NCBI GenBank assembly: GCA_947462335.1
Contig: OX381706.1
Location: 12,686,784-12,750,783, forward strand
DNA: 64,000 bases
From: Harmothoe impar
Taxonomy: Eukaryota; Annelida; Polychaeta; Phyllodocida; Polynoidae
Reading direction: 5' to 3'
This document shows positions 1 to 10,274 of the stretch, one piece after another. The position numbers and the translations under genes are program-made. Position 1 is the stretch's first letter, and each line of letters opens with the position of its first letter. The notes beneath the pieces are model-generated. The model did no database searches, was not told the DNA's origin, and was given only the letters and a program-made list of their open reading frames with translations.

Positions 1-2445
1 ATGGGTTTTTCATTCCGTAAGGGTTGGCATTATCCACATATGCGGCCCTGGGGAGTTACTTGCAAGAAACACATTAGTGCATCTTGATGACAAATGTCAC
101 CTTTTAAGGACATGCTATCCTTAGAGGGTTAGATAATCACAGGTGACATCAGATTACAGCAGCAGCTGGCGTTCTCCCCAGCTCTGGGGGTCAGCTGAAG
201 GTCGGATTGTCGTTAACATCGTGACATAACCACTCCTCTCATGATAATATAGAGTGCAGATACAGTAAGGCGTGCTCATTGTTTAAATTAGCAAAGGCGG
301 GGGGGGGGGGGGGGCTGGGGAGAGGAAAGAAAACGTTCTACAGCAATAAATATCCTGTTTTCCGCGGAAAGGCTAGCACATTAGTTCAGTTCAATATTTG
401 GAGTAGGTTTTAAACCATTTTTTCATTGAGGGCGGGGGACGTTTTTTTTTTATCAATTTTGATTCATTTATAGCTTCAATAAATGCTAAAACTTTTCTTA
501 GTACATTCAATATTTTAAGCTGATTATTCAAATACAATTGCATAATGTACTCAAACTATTATTGTATTTATATGATACTATATTGGCTTGTACATTAAGT
601 AGAGAAAGGACGACTCAAAAATATATTTTTCTTTAATAATGATCTGTGATTTTCCTAATTGCCAGCTAACAAGACAACAGTATCTTACCTCAGAATAACG
701 TTTTTACCCTAACACAAAGTTTGGCCAAAGAAATGTTCTGACACGTTGAATGACATTTTTGCTTGCTGGGCTAAACAGCGGATTATGATGATGCCAAAAG
801 TGTGAAGGGAGTTATTGCCAATCTCCATAACATTAGGGAGTGGTCATTTTTTAACAACAGGGGGGGGGGGGCTACAAATTTGCATCCCTTTTTACTGAAA
901 AAGCCAGCATGTTACTATAGCTTATAGGGGATCGGCCGCACTCAAATTCAACTGGGCTGAGGGGGGGACCAATACTATTTCCTCTCCTTCCGTGGGGAGG
1001 ACCAAAGATTTGTTGACCCACTCACACAAAAATCTACTGAATCCCCCTCCCCCTGGGGTTAAATAATGACCATTCTATAATCTCTAATACTCAATGAGAC
1101 CCCTTTTCATCTCCTGTATCCATCACTCAATGAGTTTGCCTAGCCCTATTGGTGTGTTGCTGCATATGATTAATGATAGAGTCCTTGGTATATCATTACA
1201 AAGGGGCATTAGCTTAATAGAAACATTTGCCATTATTATGCACCAACGTCACTGCCTTAATGCAGCCTGTGATAAGCATGATGCATTAATGCATCACTGG
1301 AGGGTTGCCCATCAGATCTGCATTAGTGTATTGAAGGGCATAACCAAACAAAGCACATCCTATGCTCTGCGATGGTTTGATACGTTTGCATTTCGACCCA
1401 CTTTTAGTGATCCATTGTCAGTGGAGTAACCCGCATGTACATTGACGGACTCCTAACATAGCATACATTATTAGACTGATGCTATACGGGGGAGAGCCTA
1501 AGCTGGTTCTAGAGGCATGCACCAGGAGGCTAAGGTAGTTGTGTGTCAAGCTTCCATTTTTCCTTTTTGTGTAGTTTAATCTGGAGCGTTCTCTCTCATT
1601 TACTATCTTTTTATCTTCTGCTTAAATTAGATCAATGTTTTTCCATAATGTGGCATTGAATTAAATAGCCTTACAGCAATATGAATATTTCAAATCTCTG
1701 AGAAATAGAGCATTAATAGTCAGTCAATGCATCGTCTTCCAATCAGTCCCTCACTTCACATCTAAGACAATACGGAGGTGCTTAAGGTGATTAAGGTAGG
1801 GGTGGGATGCAACTCATCAGTTTTATCTGTGGCTATTGTTCCTAGATGTGAACAGTGGCTGATAACAGATTTACCCACAATGCACTGCTCTGGAGTCAGG
1901 GGTCAGTTAGAAAATGGCGACTCCCATACCATGTAGGCTCTTTTCACATTTTTACACTTTTTTTGGTGTATTGTGGCTGTAAAAAAAAGAAATCCGATCT
2001 ACCGACCCTAGACTCTCTTCCAATGTTACCTTCTAAGTTGCCATTGTTCAAGACTGCGAGAAACAATTTAGTACACGGGGGCAGGGGGACCGGCGTTTTT
2101 TCTGCATTTTGCCAATATTGAGATGTATCAAGTTATGGTCAAACCAACTTTTCTGATGGCTTAACATTAAAGGTGTTTTGATCATCTCCTCTATCATTAT
2201 TACATTGCATAAGTACCTGTCTGTGTTTGTGTATATCATGTAAACATGGGAGAGCGGCCCTGGTGAATGACCGGAGAAGCAATATTCGCAACAACATCGA
2301 CAAATACATGTAAAAGGTAAGGTCAATGATCTCAGATGATGAGAAAAAAAGATAAAGCACTGCTCAATACTAAACACTGCACTTAAGGGCAAAATCATCG
2401 GGAGATACATTTAAAGCATTGTGATTAAAAACCTGGCGTTAATAT
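1..2445. other. gene-free host DNA with old repeats
   Basis: No open frame here looks like a gene; the short frames are unconserved and AT-rich. I see a G-run at 299-314, a short remnant of the CCCTTTAAGGA-type inverted-repeat family near 65-150, and an inverted-repeat element at 834-1078. A block at about 2315-2390 is similar to 15490-15560 on the other side of the retrotransposon, so the insertion sits inside or beside a locally repeated host sequence. Confidence 0.6.
834..1078. mobile_element. MITE-like element, GGGAGTGGTCATTTT family
   Basis: The left end reads TAGGGAGTGGTCATTTTTTA and runs into a G-rich tract. The right end is a degraded inverted copy (AATGACCATTCTATA). The same termini bound a better preserved copy at 36655-36979. 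Between the ends lie G-rich then C-rich stretches and no coding capacity. I read it as a decayed non-autonomous DNA transposon; the superfamily is not clear. Confidence 0.5.
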
Positions 2446-2616
2446 TGTAGGGGCATGATATTACATATTAATCTCATACACGGTATTTCCGGGTAACGTC
2501 TGTTTACTCGGCTTCTCCACCTGGAGCTAGTGCACACAGTTCCCGGGAGAGGGCGCAGGTCCTCTTCAGGTGACCGTGTGCCGCTCTCAGGTGGGCGGCC
2601 GACCCACCCACCTGGC

Positions 2617-2677
2617 CACGTGACCTAAGAGCCGGTGTTATATAAGACCCATGTGTTTACCTGGAACGGCAGTCAGT
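2617..2677 (+). promoter_or_regulatory. LTR core promoter (E-box, TATA, initiator)
   Basis: CACGTG at 2617-2622, TATATAA at 2639-2645 and TCAGT at 2673-2677. The TATA-to-initiator spacing (about 34 bp) suits RNA polymerase II. The same set recurs in the 3' LTR, 12,483 bp downstream. Confidence 0.7.
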
Positions 2678-2848
2678 GCAGGCCCGACTGACGAGAGACT
2701 TCACATGTCCAACCGTGCGGACAGAGTTGTATGCTAAGAGTTGTATACTGACCGTTTCCTCTATTTATAGAGAAACCTGATCAACCTGTGTGTATTAATT
2801 CTACACTGATCGTTCCCTAGTAAAGGAACTAGAGTTGTTATTCTTGTG

Positions 2849-2854
2849 AATAAA
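2849..2854 (+). terminator. LTR polyadenylation signal
   Basis: AATAAA about 175 bp downstream of the predicted start site and 75 bp before the LTR end. This would define the R/U5 boundary; the functional copy for genomic RNA is the one in the 3' LTR at 15332-15337. Confidence 0.65.
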
Positions 2855-2930
2855 GACAGATATATTCTCGCACCTGGAAACTGCCGTGATCGTTGTTCTT
2901 TAACCTAGAGTTAACTACGAACCACCACAC

Positions 2931-2945
2931 TGGTGCCGTGACCAG
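2931..2945 (+). other. primer-binding site
   Basis: One base after the LTR comes TGGTGCCGTGACCAG, with the TGG expected opposite a tRNA CCA end. I could not assign the primer tRNA. Confidence 0.6.
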
Positions 2946-3048
2946 TAGCAGTGAAGGTAGCAGAACAAGCTAGTTGTTCGAGAATATGTTCGGGTTATAC
3001 TGAACAGGAAGTCCTTGAGTGGACAGGCAGTCCTTTAGTGGACGGACA

Positions 3049-5589
3049 ATGGCTACCGGTGGTAGCCTGGGCGGCTCTGGCCCAGAGCTGAGTGAAGGGG
3101 AGTTGGAATCAACTCGCCTGGAGGTGCCAGGGATGGACCCTGGGGAGGGCTTGAAGCCAGAGCAGAAGAAGAGGAAATTGCAGGATCTTTCCTGGGTGGA
3201 ACCCTATGTAGGGGATGAGAGATTCCAGAGGGAATATGACGAGCGTTTGGCTCGGGAAGAGGATGACCTCTACTGGGTAAATGTCCGATTGGACAAGCAG
3301 TCAATGGAAGATCAGTATGCTGCATTGACTGAGGAATTGACTTCCCTGGTAAAAGAAAGGGACGAGATCCTCTCTGAGAATCAGAGGGTAAAAGGAACTC
3401 TGATAGAAGAGAGAGAACGGTTGATAGAGGACAACCGGTATATGAAAAAGAAGGTTGCTCAGGAATCGCATGAATACCAAAAGATTCAGGCAAAGATTGC
3501 TGAGAACCAGAAGGAGAATGACCATTCAGAATCTCTTAAGGAGAGGTATGAGAGGGAGTTGAAAAAATACTCCAGGGAATGGTATGCCCTGAAGAAGGGG
3601 ACAGAAGAGCTTGAGAAGGGCAGAGACCAGCTGGTCAAAGATAACGAATCCACCAGGATGCAAATCCTGGAGGAAACGGAAGAGTTAGAAAGGAAACGGA
3701 AAGCTGAGGTAGAAGCTGTCTGTTCCCTGGAAGCCAGAAAAACGCTCCTACGGGGTGAATTATCAAAGGCATTGGAAAAACAGGGGAAGGAACAGGTTCC
3801 AGCTGTCAGGCCGGAAACTGTTCCGGATAGTACTCCTACTACTAGTAAGGGGGAAGCATTACCTCAATTCGATCCATTTATTAATGATAATGGATTGAGG
3901 AATGTGGAAGACTCTGTGTATAAAAACAGAGAGAAAGATTCAAGGAGAGTGAATGTTACCGGGCGCTCTCTTGGATGGGAACCAGTTAATCATGCCAGTA
4001 ATGGTCCGGTTAACAGGGAAATGTCTCCAGAGGAGGAAGTGTCTCGACATTATAAAAATAAATTTCGAGATGAAGTGGTGAACCATAGTTATGGCTCATT
4101 GAACCCCTTTGCGGGAGATGACCCGGCTCTATATGGGAATCCGGGAGGTTATGATAGCAAGGGTAATTATAGGTATTGCCCAGATGCAACTTATTCGTAC
4201 CCACCTCCGGCCACGGAAACACACTCGGGAATCAATAAAGATCCTGAGATTAGGCCGAGGGATAGGATGAATAAGGGGACCCAACCGGGAACAAAGGGAA
4301 GGTCAAACCCGGTGCATAAAAACACTGAGGGACTGTCAGGCTATCAAGGCCCACGCTTTGATGAGGGTTCAGAATCTGAATCAGATAAATCATCTGACGA
4401 TGTACCCAAGAGAAAGGTTCCTTTGAACCGGCGGGTCACAATGACCCCGGCGGAGCACCGATTACATAATCGAGACCCCGCCATAGGTAATTTGGGACTA
4501 GATTGCTCTAGCCGAGGTCAAGACGGTACAGACCTACTGGCTTGGAGTAGACGCATGTCGGGTCAATTAGTGCATTCTAATTATGCCGCTAAAAGAACTG
4601 CACGTGTGACTAAGCCTTACAGGGGTTTACGACCCTGGAAGGAAGAATATCAATCACTTCTAGATGATTGTAAGTACAATTGCTGGAACAAGGAGGAATC
4701 CTTGGGAGCTTTTGTGATATGGTTGAGTGACGGGCCGGGTAAGATAGTGGTTGAAGAATGGAGGGACACTTACGGGCCGGAAGCTACATACGACCAGCTG
4801 GAAGTATTAGCTTGTTATACCTTTGGGAAAATGGTGACAGTAGATCACTGGACTCTGTTTCAGAGAAGAACGCAGAAACCAAAGGAATCTGCTAAAATTT
4901 TTGGGCTTGAATTGCAGCGATTATTGCGGCAGGCTAGGCCAGAATGGAGTAGGGATGCTGAATATTACATAGAATCCCTATTTGTAAGATTTATTAGTGG
5001 ATTAAGTGATCCCGAACATGCTAAAGTTTGTGGTAGAGCTTGGGAAGCTGGGTCTTCCCTAGCAGATTTGTTCATGGCGATTGATCAACATGACAAGAAG
5101 AAGATACTGTTGGCTGGTATGATACCCGCTAATAGGGGGCAGCGCGTCTCTGGAATTGAACATTCCTTAGATGGAGACGATTCTTCCGCAGAAGAAATTG
5201 AAGGGGAGGAGAGAGTAGACGCCCTTAAATTCAAGGGTCGACAGAAATCTAACTCAACCCCAGCTTCCGGGAAACTTCCTTGTAACAAAGGTTATTCGGA
5301 AACCCCCCGGAAACCCGACATTCGGAAGCCTCAGACTGAACCCAGTCAGAAAACCCAGACCCCGGAGACGACCACTCCGGATAAAACAAATGCGTCAGGA
5401 AACTCATTAAATACCTTAATGGAGTCCATGATTAAACGCATGAACGAGGTGTTTGATAATCAAACCAGGCGCCGCCCTAGGGTCGATCGTAACACCGTCC
5501 AGTGTTACAGATGTCAAGTCAAAGGGCACTTTGCATCTGAATGCAAAGCCGAGAAACCTGTTTTAAGAAGTGAGGTTTCGGGAAATTAG
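3049..5589 (+). CDS. gag: Gag polyprotein of the Gypsy element
   Basis: Structural protein that packages the element RNA in cytoplasmic particles. The frame is open from 3019, but the first ATG is at 3049 (A at -3, G at +4), giving about 846 residues. A Glu/Lys-rich coiled coil occupies roughly residues 90-240. A disordered, charged middle follows, then a helical capsid-like region (about 510-690). The C-terminus has a zinc knuckle, CX2CX4HX4C (CYRCQVKGHFASEC), about 25 residues before the stop. The length is well above a typical Gypsy Gag and the long coiled coil is unusual. The last codons lie on the frameshift site, so most ribosomes should stop at the TAG at 5587-5589 and a minority should continue into pol. 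Confidence 0.9.
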   Translation: MATGGSLGGSGPELSEGELESTRLEVPGMDPGEGLKPEQKKRKLQDLSWVEPYVGDERFQREYDERLAREEDDLYWVNVRLDKQSMEDQYAALTEELTSLVKERDEILSENQRVKGTLIEERERLIEDNRYMKKKVAQESHEYQKIQAKIAENQKENDHSESLKERYERELKKYSREWYALKKGTEELEKGRDQLVKDNESTRMQILEETEELERKRKAEVEAVCSLEARKTLLRGELSKALEKQGKEQVPAVRPETVPDSTPTTSKGEALPQFDPFINDNGLRNVEDSVYKNREKDSRRVNVTGRSLGWEPVNHASNGPVNREMSPEEEVSRHYKNKFRDEVVNHSYGSLNPFAGDDPALYGNPGGYDSKGNYRYCPDATYSYPPPATETHSGINKDPEIRPRDRMNKGTQPGTKGRSNPVHKNTEGLSGYQGPRFDEGSESESDKSSDDVPKRKVPLNRRVTMTPAEHRLHNRDPAIGNLGLDCSSRGQDGTDLLAWSRRMSGQLVHSNYAAKRTARVTKPYRGLRPWKEEYQSLLDDCKYNCWNKEESLGAFVIWLSDGPGKIVVEEWRDTYGPEATYDQLEVLACYTFGKMVTVDHWTLFQRRTQKPKESAKIFGLELQRLLRQARPEWSRDAEYYIESLFVRFISGLSDPEHAKVCGRAWEAGSSLADLFMAIDQHDKKKILLAGMIPANRGQRVSGIEHSLDGDDSSAEEIEGEERVDALKFKGRQKSNSTPASGKLPCNKGYSETPRKPDIRKPQTEPSQKTQTPETTTPDKTNASGNSLNTLMESMIKRMNEVFDNQTRRRPRVDRNTVQCYRCQVKGHFASECKAEKPVLRSEVSGN

Positions 5590-8500
5590 AGGGGGTTACC
5601 GGGGATGGCAGGACGGTAACCCCTGAGGAAATATGTCAGATTATCACTGACGTTGGCGGTGAAGATTCATTAGCAGTGAATGCGTCCAGCAAGAAGGGAG
5701 ATGGGACCGTACATCCCGGAAACCATGAGGCTGGGGAGACTGGTACAACAGGCGCCCAGGGGTGCGCGTATGGGAAACCTAGTGCCAGTTTAGAGGAGTC
5801 AATAACCAAAGAGTTGGTTAAGGTTGGAGGAACCAGGCTTCCCCCGGGTCATCCTTGTCTGGAACACCTGAAAGGATGTGGATTCGACCTGGGCACTGAT
5901 AGTGACCTTCACCGGTTTACTAGGAATCCCTCAGTAACTGATGGGAAGAGGTGGTACGTTTCCTGTTCTGTACAAGGAAAGACTGGGGAGTTTCTTATGG
6001 ATACTGGAGCTAGCCACTCCATGGTCTCTAAGAGATTCATCAGCTTATTGCCGAATATGTGTGAGAACCTCACAATGAGGGTAAACGCATGTACGGCCGA
6101 TGGTACCAGAATGAGGACATTTGGACGGACTTTTCTGATAATCTCTGTGGCCGGGAAAGAATTTGTTTGGGCCCCGACCATAGCTGAGATTGAAGATGAT
6201 GGTATTCTTGGTTTGGATTTTGCGGCGCTTTTCGGTGCGACTTTGAATCCGAAAAGTGGGAAGTTGAAAATTGAATACCCGTATGATATGACCATACTCT
6301 GTAAGTTGAGAGTGATAAGTAGTGTCGCTAGTGTGGCACAGACTGTGAAGATTCCCCCGGGAATGACCTGTGACGTGTTAGTCAGTTCAGGGAGGCTAAT
6401 CCAGAAAGGATTAGCGGTAATCGAGCCGGATATGGCTGTATTATCCCGGAAGGGATTGGAATCTGCGGATACCCTAGTAGAGAATTCCAGATGGACAGTG
6501 ACACCCATTTCCAACCCCGGAAACTCCACAGTATATCTTGAGAAAGGCACTGAAGTTGGGAAAGTGATACTTGCGGAGGCAGTCACCGGTAGCCACCAAG
6601 ACCTGAGGTTAGAAGAAGGAGGGGAAGAGGAATTGCATGAAGAGTTAACTAAGTTGTTAACAGGATCGTCCATAACGGATGAGAATGATCAGGAAGCCCT
6701 AAAAGCTATGCTGAAGAGATGCAGGCAAGCTTTTGCGGCCCCAGGGGAACCCCTGGGGAGAACCAATAAGGTATTGCATGAAATTAAAACCGGGGATAAC
6801 CCCGCTTTTAAGATTCCTTATAGGAGATTACCCCTCAAGAAGAAGATTGTAGCTGAGGAGGAGATAGCGAAAATGCTGAAGGATAATGTTATTGTTCCCA
6901 GCATGAGCCCTTGGTCCTCCCCTGTGTGTATGGTAACCAAGAAGGATGGTAGCATACGGTTCTGTATTGATTACCGAAAACTGAATGGGTTGACTAAAAA
7001 GAACTCCTATCCTCTTCCTAGGATAGATGAGACGATTGATTCCCTGGGAGGGAATGAATGGTTTTGTACCCTGGATTTACAGTCCGGGTATTGGCAAGTA
7101 GGCATGAAGCCTGAAGATATGGAGAAAACCGCGTTTTCCAGCCATATTGGGTTGTTTGAATATAAGGTAATGCCGTTCGGGTTATGTAACGCGCCGGCCA
7201 CCTTTGAAGCCATGATGGAGACGCTGTTAAGTGATTTATTATGGCGGAAATGTCTAGTTTACTTGGATGACGTAATCGTGTTTGGAAAGACCTTTGCGGA
7301 TTGTTTAAATAATTTGGAAGAAGTCTTAAACCGAATCATGTCTAACGGTCTCAAATTGAAACCAAAGAAATGCAATCTGTTTAAGAAGGATATTAACTAC
7401 CTAGGGCGGATTATTTCCACCGAGGGGGTTAAGGCGGATCCGGAAAAGATCAGGAGTGTGACTGAATGGGAAGTCCCCAGGGGTCCTAAAGATGTGCGAT
7501 CCTTTCTAGGATTCTGCTCATACTATAGGGATTTCCTGCCGGGGTATTCCCGGGTAGCCTATCCGATCCAGTGTTTGTCACACTGGACACCCGGAAATAG
7601 GAAGGAGGAGTTCCCATGGGGGAGGGAACAGGACACAGCTTTCTTAGCAATAAAAAAGTTGTTTGTAGAGACCCCGGTGTTAAAGTATCCCACCCCGGAT
7701 GGTCATTTTGTATTGGATACAGATGCTAGTAATGAGAGTATTGGGGCCGCCCTCAGTCAAGTCCAAGACGGAGTGGAGGTTCCCATTGCCTTTGCTAGTA
7801 ATACTATGAGTAAGACCCAGCGTAATTACTGTACCACTAAAAGGGAATTGTTGGCTGTGATAGTTTATACCAAAAAGTTCAAACATTTCCTTTGGGGGTC
7901 CGATTTTACGCTAAGAACAGATCATTCCTCTTTGAGATGGTTATTGAATTTCAAAGATGCGGAAGGAATGATTGGACGTTGGCTAGCACACCTTTCCGAG
8001 TTCGGTTTGGAGCAAAGTCAGATCCAGCATAGAGCTGGGGTAAAGCATGTAAATGCTGATGCACTTTCCCGACGTCCTATCAGGAAGTGCGAAAACACCA
8101 ACTGTGATGACTGTGGTCAGCATGAAGCTGTCATAGCCGGAGCAAGGATTCCCTTTGAGATCAAGGGAACTGGGGTTCTGGAGTGGTCCATGGGAACCAT
8201 CCGGAAATTCCAGGAAAAGGATCCTAACCTTAGCCGGTTGTTGGTATTGTTACCTAGGAAGATACGGCCCCCGCGGCCTGAGATTTCCCTGGAGAATCGG
8301 GAAATGAGACGACTAATAGCTCAATGGGCAGAGCTAGAGGTCCAGAGCGGAATCATCTACCGGTGGAAGATTAATTCATCCGGTAGGAGAGTCCGGCAAG
8401 TGGTAATACCTTCCGGTATGAGGAGGGATGTTATGTATTATTGCCATGGACACCTGACCAGTGGACATTTCGGAAAAAAGCGTTCCCTGGAACGTCTGAA

Positions 8501-9797
8501 AAGGAGATATTACTGGCCAGGGATGAGTAGTGATCTATTAAGATGGATTGCTACTTGCCCGGATTGTTGTAAAAACAAACCTGGGCCTGGGATGGGTAAA
8601 ATGCCTTTGTCCCAGGAGTTGTTTGGTGTAAGATTTGCGCGAGTCGCCATAGATATTATCAGTGGGTTTAAAACTACCCCTGAGGGTAATACTTGTATGA
8701 TGGTCGTCACTGACTATTATACTAAGTATACGAGAGTGTTTCCATTAGCGGATCACAAAGCAGCAACCTGTGCAAAAGCTTTTGTTAAAGGTTGGGTATT
8801 GCATCTTGGGGTTCCCCTAATGATGCATAGTGACCAAGGTCGGGAATTTAAATCTGATCTTTGGCAGGAAATGTGTCACCGACTGGCGATTTGTAAGACG
8901 AGAACAAATCCCTATCGGCCACAAAGTGATGGAATGGTTGAGAGATTCAATCGTACATTGATTCAGGTGTTGAAATCCCTGGTGAATGATAGAATGGATG
9001 ACTGGGATGAGCAGTGTGATTATGTATGCCATGCATATAATAGCACTGTCCATTCTAGTACTTCCTGTTCCCCGAATCTATTAGTTTTCGGGGAAGATTT
9101 GATAATGCCCGCGGATCTGGTATTCGGGGTGGTTGGAATGAACCCGGAAACCCCCTGCCATGTGATGTTTGTGGAGTCATTAAGAGATCAATTCAAATAT
9201 GCTTATGAATTGGTGAGAACTGAACTGCAGAAGAATGCTACCTGGCAGAAGACCGGCTATGATCTAGGCCTTAAGCCGCGACGATTCAAAGTTGGTGATC
9301 AGGTAGTAAGATTACATGAGCCGTTATCGACTCTGAAACTTGCTAGTAATTGGGACGGCCCCTTTGTGGTTACCCGCATAGTAAGTGACAGTACTGTAGT
9401 GATACGTTCATTACAAGGAAAGATGTATAAATCTAATGTAGCTCGACTAAGAGAGTGGAAGGGGAGAGATTTGTCCCTGGACTCGTATGAGTTGGAAGTT
9501 GATACTTTGATAGAGGAAAGTGAACAGCGGAAATTAGTGAAGAAACCTCCCCGGAAACGCGGGAGGCCGCGGAAGGAGGTTTCCCGGAAACTAATGGTGC
9601 AGAAGCCCGTCATCCCAAAAAGATCCGGGAAGAAGGCGGCTAATAAAGTCTCGCTGGCTGAAGGGAAAAGGACCCGGAAGAGTGTGGTTAAGGCTAAATC
9701 CACTCTGGAAAAAGCGTGTCCTAGAACCAGGTCTAATGTTATGCCTAAAAACATAAGACGCAGTCCCCGGTTACTAGCTAGGGACGGTGTAACCTAA
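5574..9797 (+). CDS. pol: Pol polyprotein (protease, RT, RNase H, integrase)
   Basis: Copies the element RNA into DNA and integrates it. No nearby ATG serves as a start; the frame is entered by -1 frameshifting at 5580-5586. Positions below count from the GTG at 5676. The retropepsin motif DTGAS is at 109-113. Reverse transcriptase has CIDYRKLN and the catalytic YLDD at 529-532. RNase H begins near D681 (LDTDAS). Integrase has an HHCC zinc module at about 922-967 and the D993, D1053, E1089 triad (D,D-35-E), followed by a GPY/F-like module near 1225. After that the tail is very basic and holds an AT-hook-like KRGRPRK near 1290-1300, where some Gypsy lineages have a chromodomain. No break is seen in any domain. 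Confidence 0.95.
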   Translation, partial: GFGKLEGVTGDGRTVTPEEICQIITDVGGEDSLAVNASSKKGDGTVHPGNHEAGETGTTGAQGCAYGKPSASLEESITKELVKVGGTRLPPGHPCLEHLKGCGFDLGTDSDLHRFTRNPSVTDGKRWYVSCSVQGKTGEFLMDTGASHSMVSKRFISLLPNMCENLTMRVNACTADGTRMRTFGRTFLIISVAGKEFVWAPTIAEIEDDGILGLDFAALFGATLNPKSGKLKIEYPYDMTILCKLRVISSVASVAQTVKIPPGMTCDVLVSSGRLIQKGLAVIEPDMAVLSRKGLESADTLVENSRWTVTPISNPGNSTVYLEKGTEVGKVILAEAVTGSHQDLRLEEGGEEELHEELTKLLTGSSITDENDQEALKAMLKRCRQAFAAPGEPLGRTNKVLHEIKTGDNPAFKIPYRRLPLKKKIVAEEEIAKMLKDNVIVPSMSPWSSPVCMVTKKDGSIRFCIDYRKLNGLTKKNSYPLPRIDETIDSLGGNEWFCTLDLQSGYWQVGMKPEDMEKTAFSSHIGLFEYKVMPFGLCNAPATFEAMMETLLSDLLWRKCLVYLDDVIVFGKTFADCLNNLEEVLNRIMSNGLKLKPKKCNLFKKDINYLGRIISTEGVKADPEKIRSVTEWEVPRGPKDVRSFLGFCSYYRDFLPGYSRVAYPIQCLSHWTPGNRKEEFPWGREQDTAFLAIKKLFVETPVLKYPTPDGHFVLDTDASNESIGAALSQVQDGVEVPIAFASNTMSKTQRNYCTTKRELLAVIVYTKKFKHFLWGSDFTLRTDHSSLRWLLNFKDAEGMIGRWLAHLSEFGLEQSQIQHRAGVKHVNADALSRRPIRKCENTNCDDCGQHEAVIAGARIPFEIKGTGVLEWSMGTIRKFQEKDPNLSRLLVLLPRKIRPPRPEISLENREMRRLIAQWAELEVQSGIIYRWKINSSGRRVRQVVIPSGMRRDVMYYCHGHLTSGHFGKKRSLERLKRRYYWPGMSSDLLRWIATCPDCCKNKPGPGMGKMPLSQELFGVRFARVAIDIISGFKTTPEGNTCMMVVTDYYTKYTRVFPLADHKAATCAKAFVKGWVLHLGVPLMMHSDQGREFKSDLWQEMCHRLAICKTRTNPYRPQSDGMVERFNRTLIQVLKSLVNDRMDDWDEQCDYVCHAYNSTVHSSTSCSPNLLVFGEDLIMPADLVFGVVGMNPETPCHVMFVESLRDQFKYAYELVRTELQKNATWQKTGYDLGLKPRRFKVGDQVVRLHEPLSTLKLASNWDGPFVVTRIVSDSTVVIRSLQGKMYKSNVARLREWKGRDLSLDSYELEVDTLIEESEQRKLVKKPPRKRGRPRKEVSRKLMVQKPVIPKRSGKKAANKVSLAEGKRTRKSVVKAKSTLEKACPRTRSNVMPKNIRRSPRLLARDGVT
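5580..5623 (+). promoter_or_regulatory. -1 programmed ribosomal frameshift signal (gag/pol)
   Basis: The heptamer GGGAAAT at 5580-5586 is read in gag as G-GGA-AAT, an exact X_XXY_YYZ slippery site, and the gag stop TAG follows at once. After a 5-nt spacer there is a perfect 9-bp GC-rich stem, 5592-5600 (GGGGTTACC) with 5615-5623 (GGTAACCCC), and a 14-nt loop. The pol frame is -1 relative to gag and opens at 5574, so the whole overlap (5574-5589) contains only this site. Confidence 0.85.
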
Positions 9798-10274
9798 GCC
9801 GGTACACAACGAGTGTGGTGTCCTGTAATCTTGTTAAATATTTAAATGTTGTAATCAGTTATGTGTGGAAGTAAGTACGGTCGGAATGATCGTGATAGTC
9901 CCCCTGTCAAGGATCCCATGGGTGATGGACGGATAATCCGGTGAATGTGCTTTATTATGCCATTCATATATATTTCATTGATACTCTCGACGAGTTGACA
10001 GAGCGTAAGGATTAACACGTGGAATAAGGGTACCTGTTTACAATTGAACGCGCGGTGACCTGGTTCCAAGGAACTGGGTCACGGGACGCGCGGGGTTGCG
10101 CATGCGCGGTGGCGCGCCTTATATAAGGCCCGCGGAGCGGCGGGAATCGCCAGTTGGGGTTGAGAGGCGGTCCAGAGCAGACGTGAGAGCTCGGACACGA
10201 CCATTGTCGCTGTGGGGAGGTGGATCCCCTATAAATCCATCAACAAACACTTTTCTTGAGTGTGACACAAAAAC
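9798..10274 (+). promoter_or_regulatory. post-pol spacer with probable internal promoter
   Basis: After pol the sequence turns GC-rich and ends in a palindromic TATA element, CCTTATATAAGG, at 10117-10128. A CCAGTT initiator-like motif follows about 30 bp later (10150-10156). The ATG of the next ORF is at 10275, about 120 nt beyond that start. The arrangement mirrors the LTR promoter, which suggests a separate transcript for the two downstream ORFs. An alternative is that they come from a spliced subgenomic RNA. Confidence 0.5.

Larger units (their letters stand above)
2446..2929 (+). repeat. 5' LTR
   Basis: A 484-bp LTR with TG/CA ends, matching 14929-15412. It contains a GC-rich U3 with a CACGTG E-box at 2617-2622, a TATA box at 2639-2645, an initiator-like TCAGT at 2673-2677 and an AATAAA at 2849-2854. 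Differences from the 3' copy are a G/A change just after the initiator and an A/T change near 2784. Confidence 0.95.

Noticed and set aside
5909..6673. 254-aa minus-strand ORF under pol
   Set aside because: Shadow of the conserved protease/pol frame.
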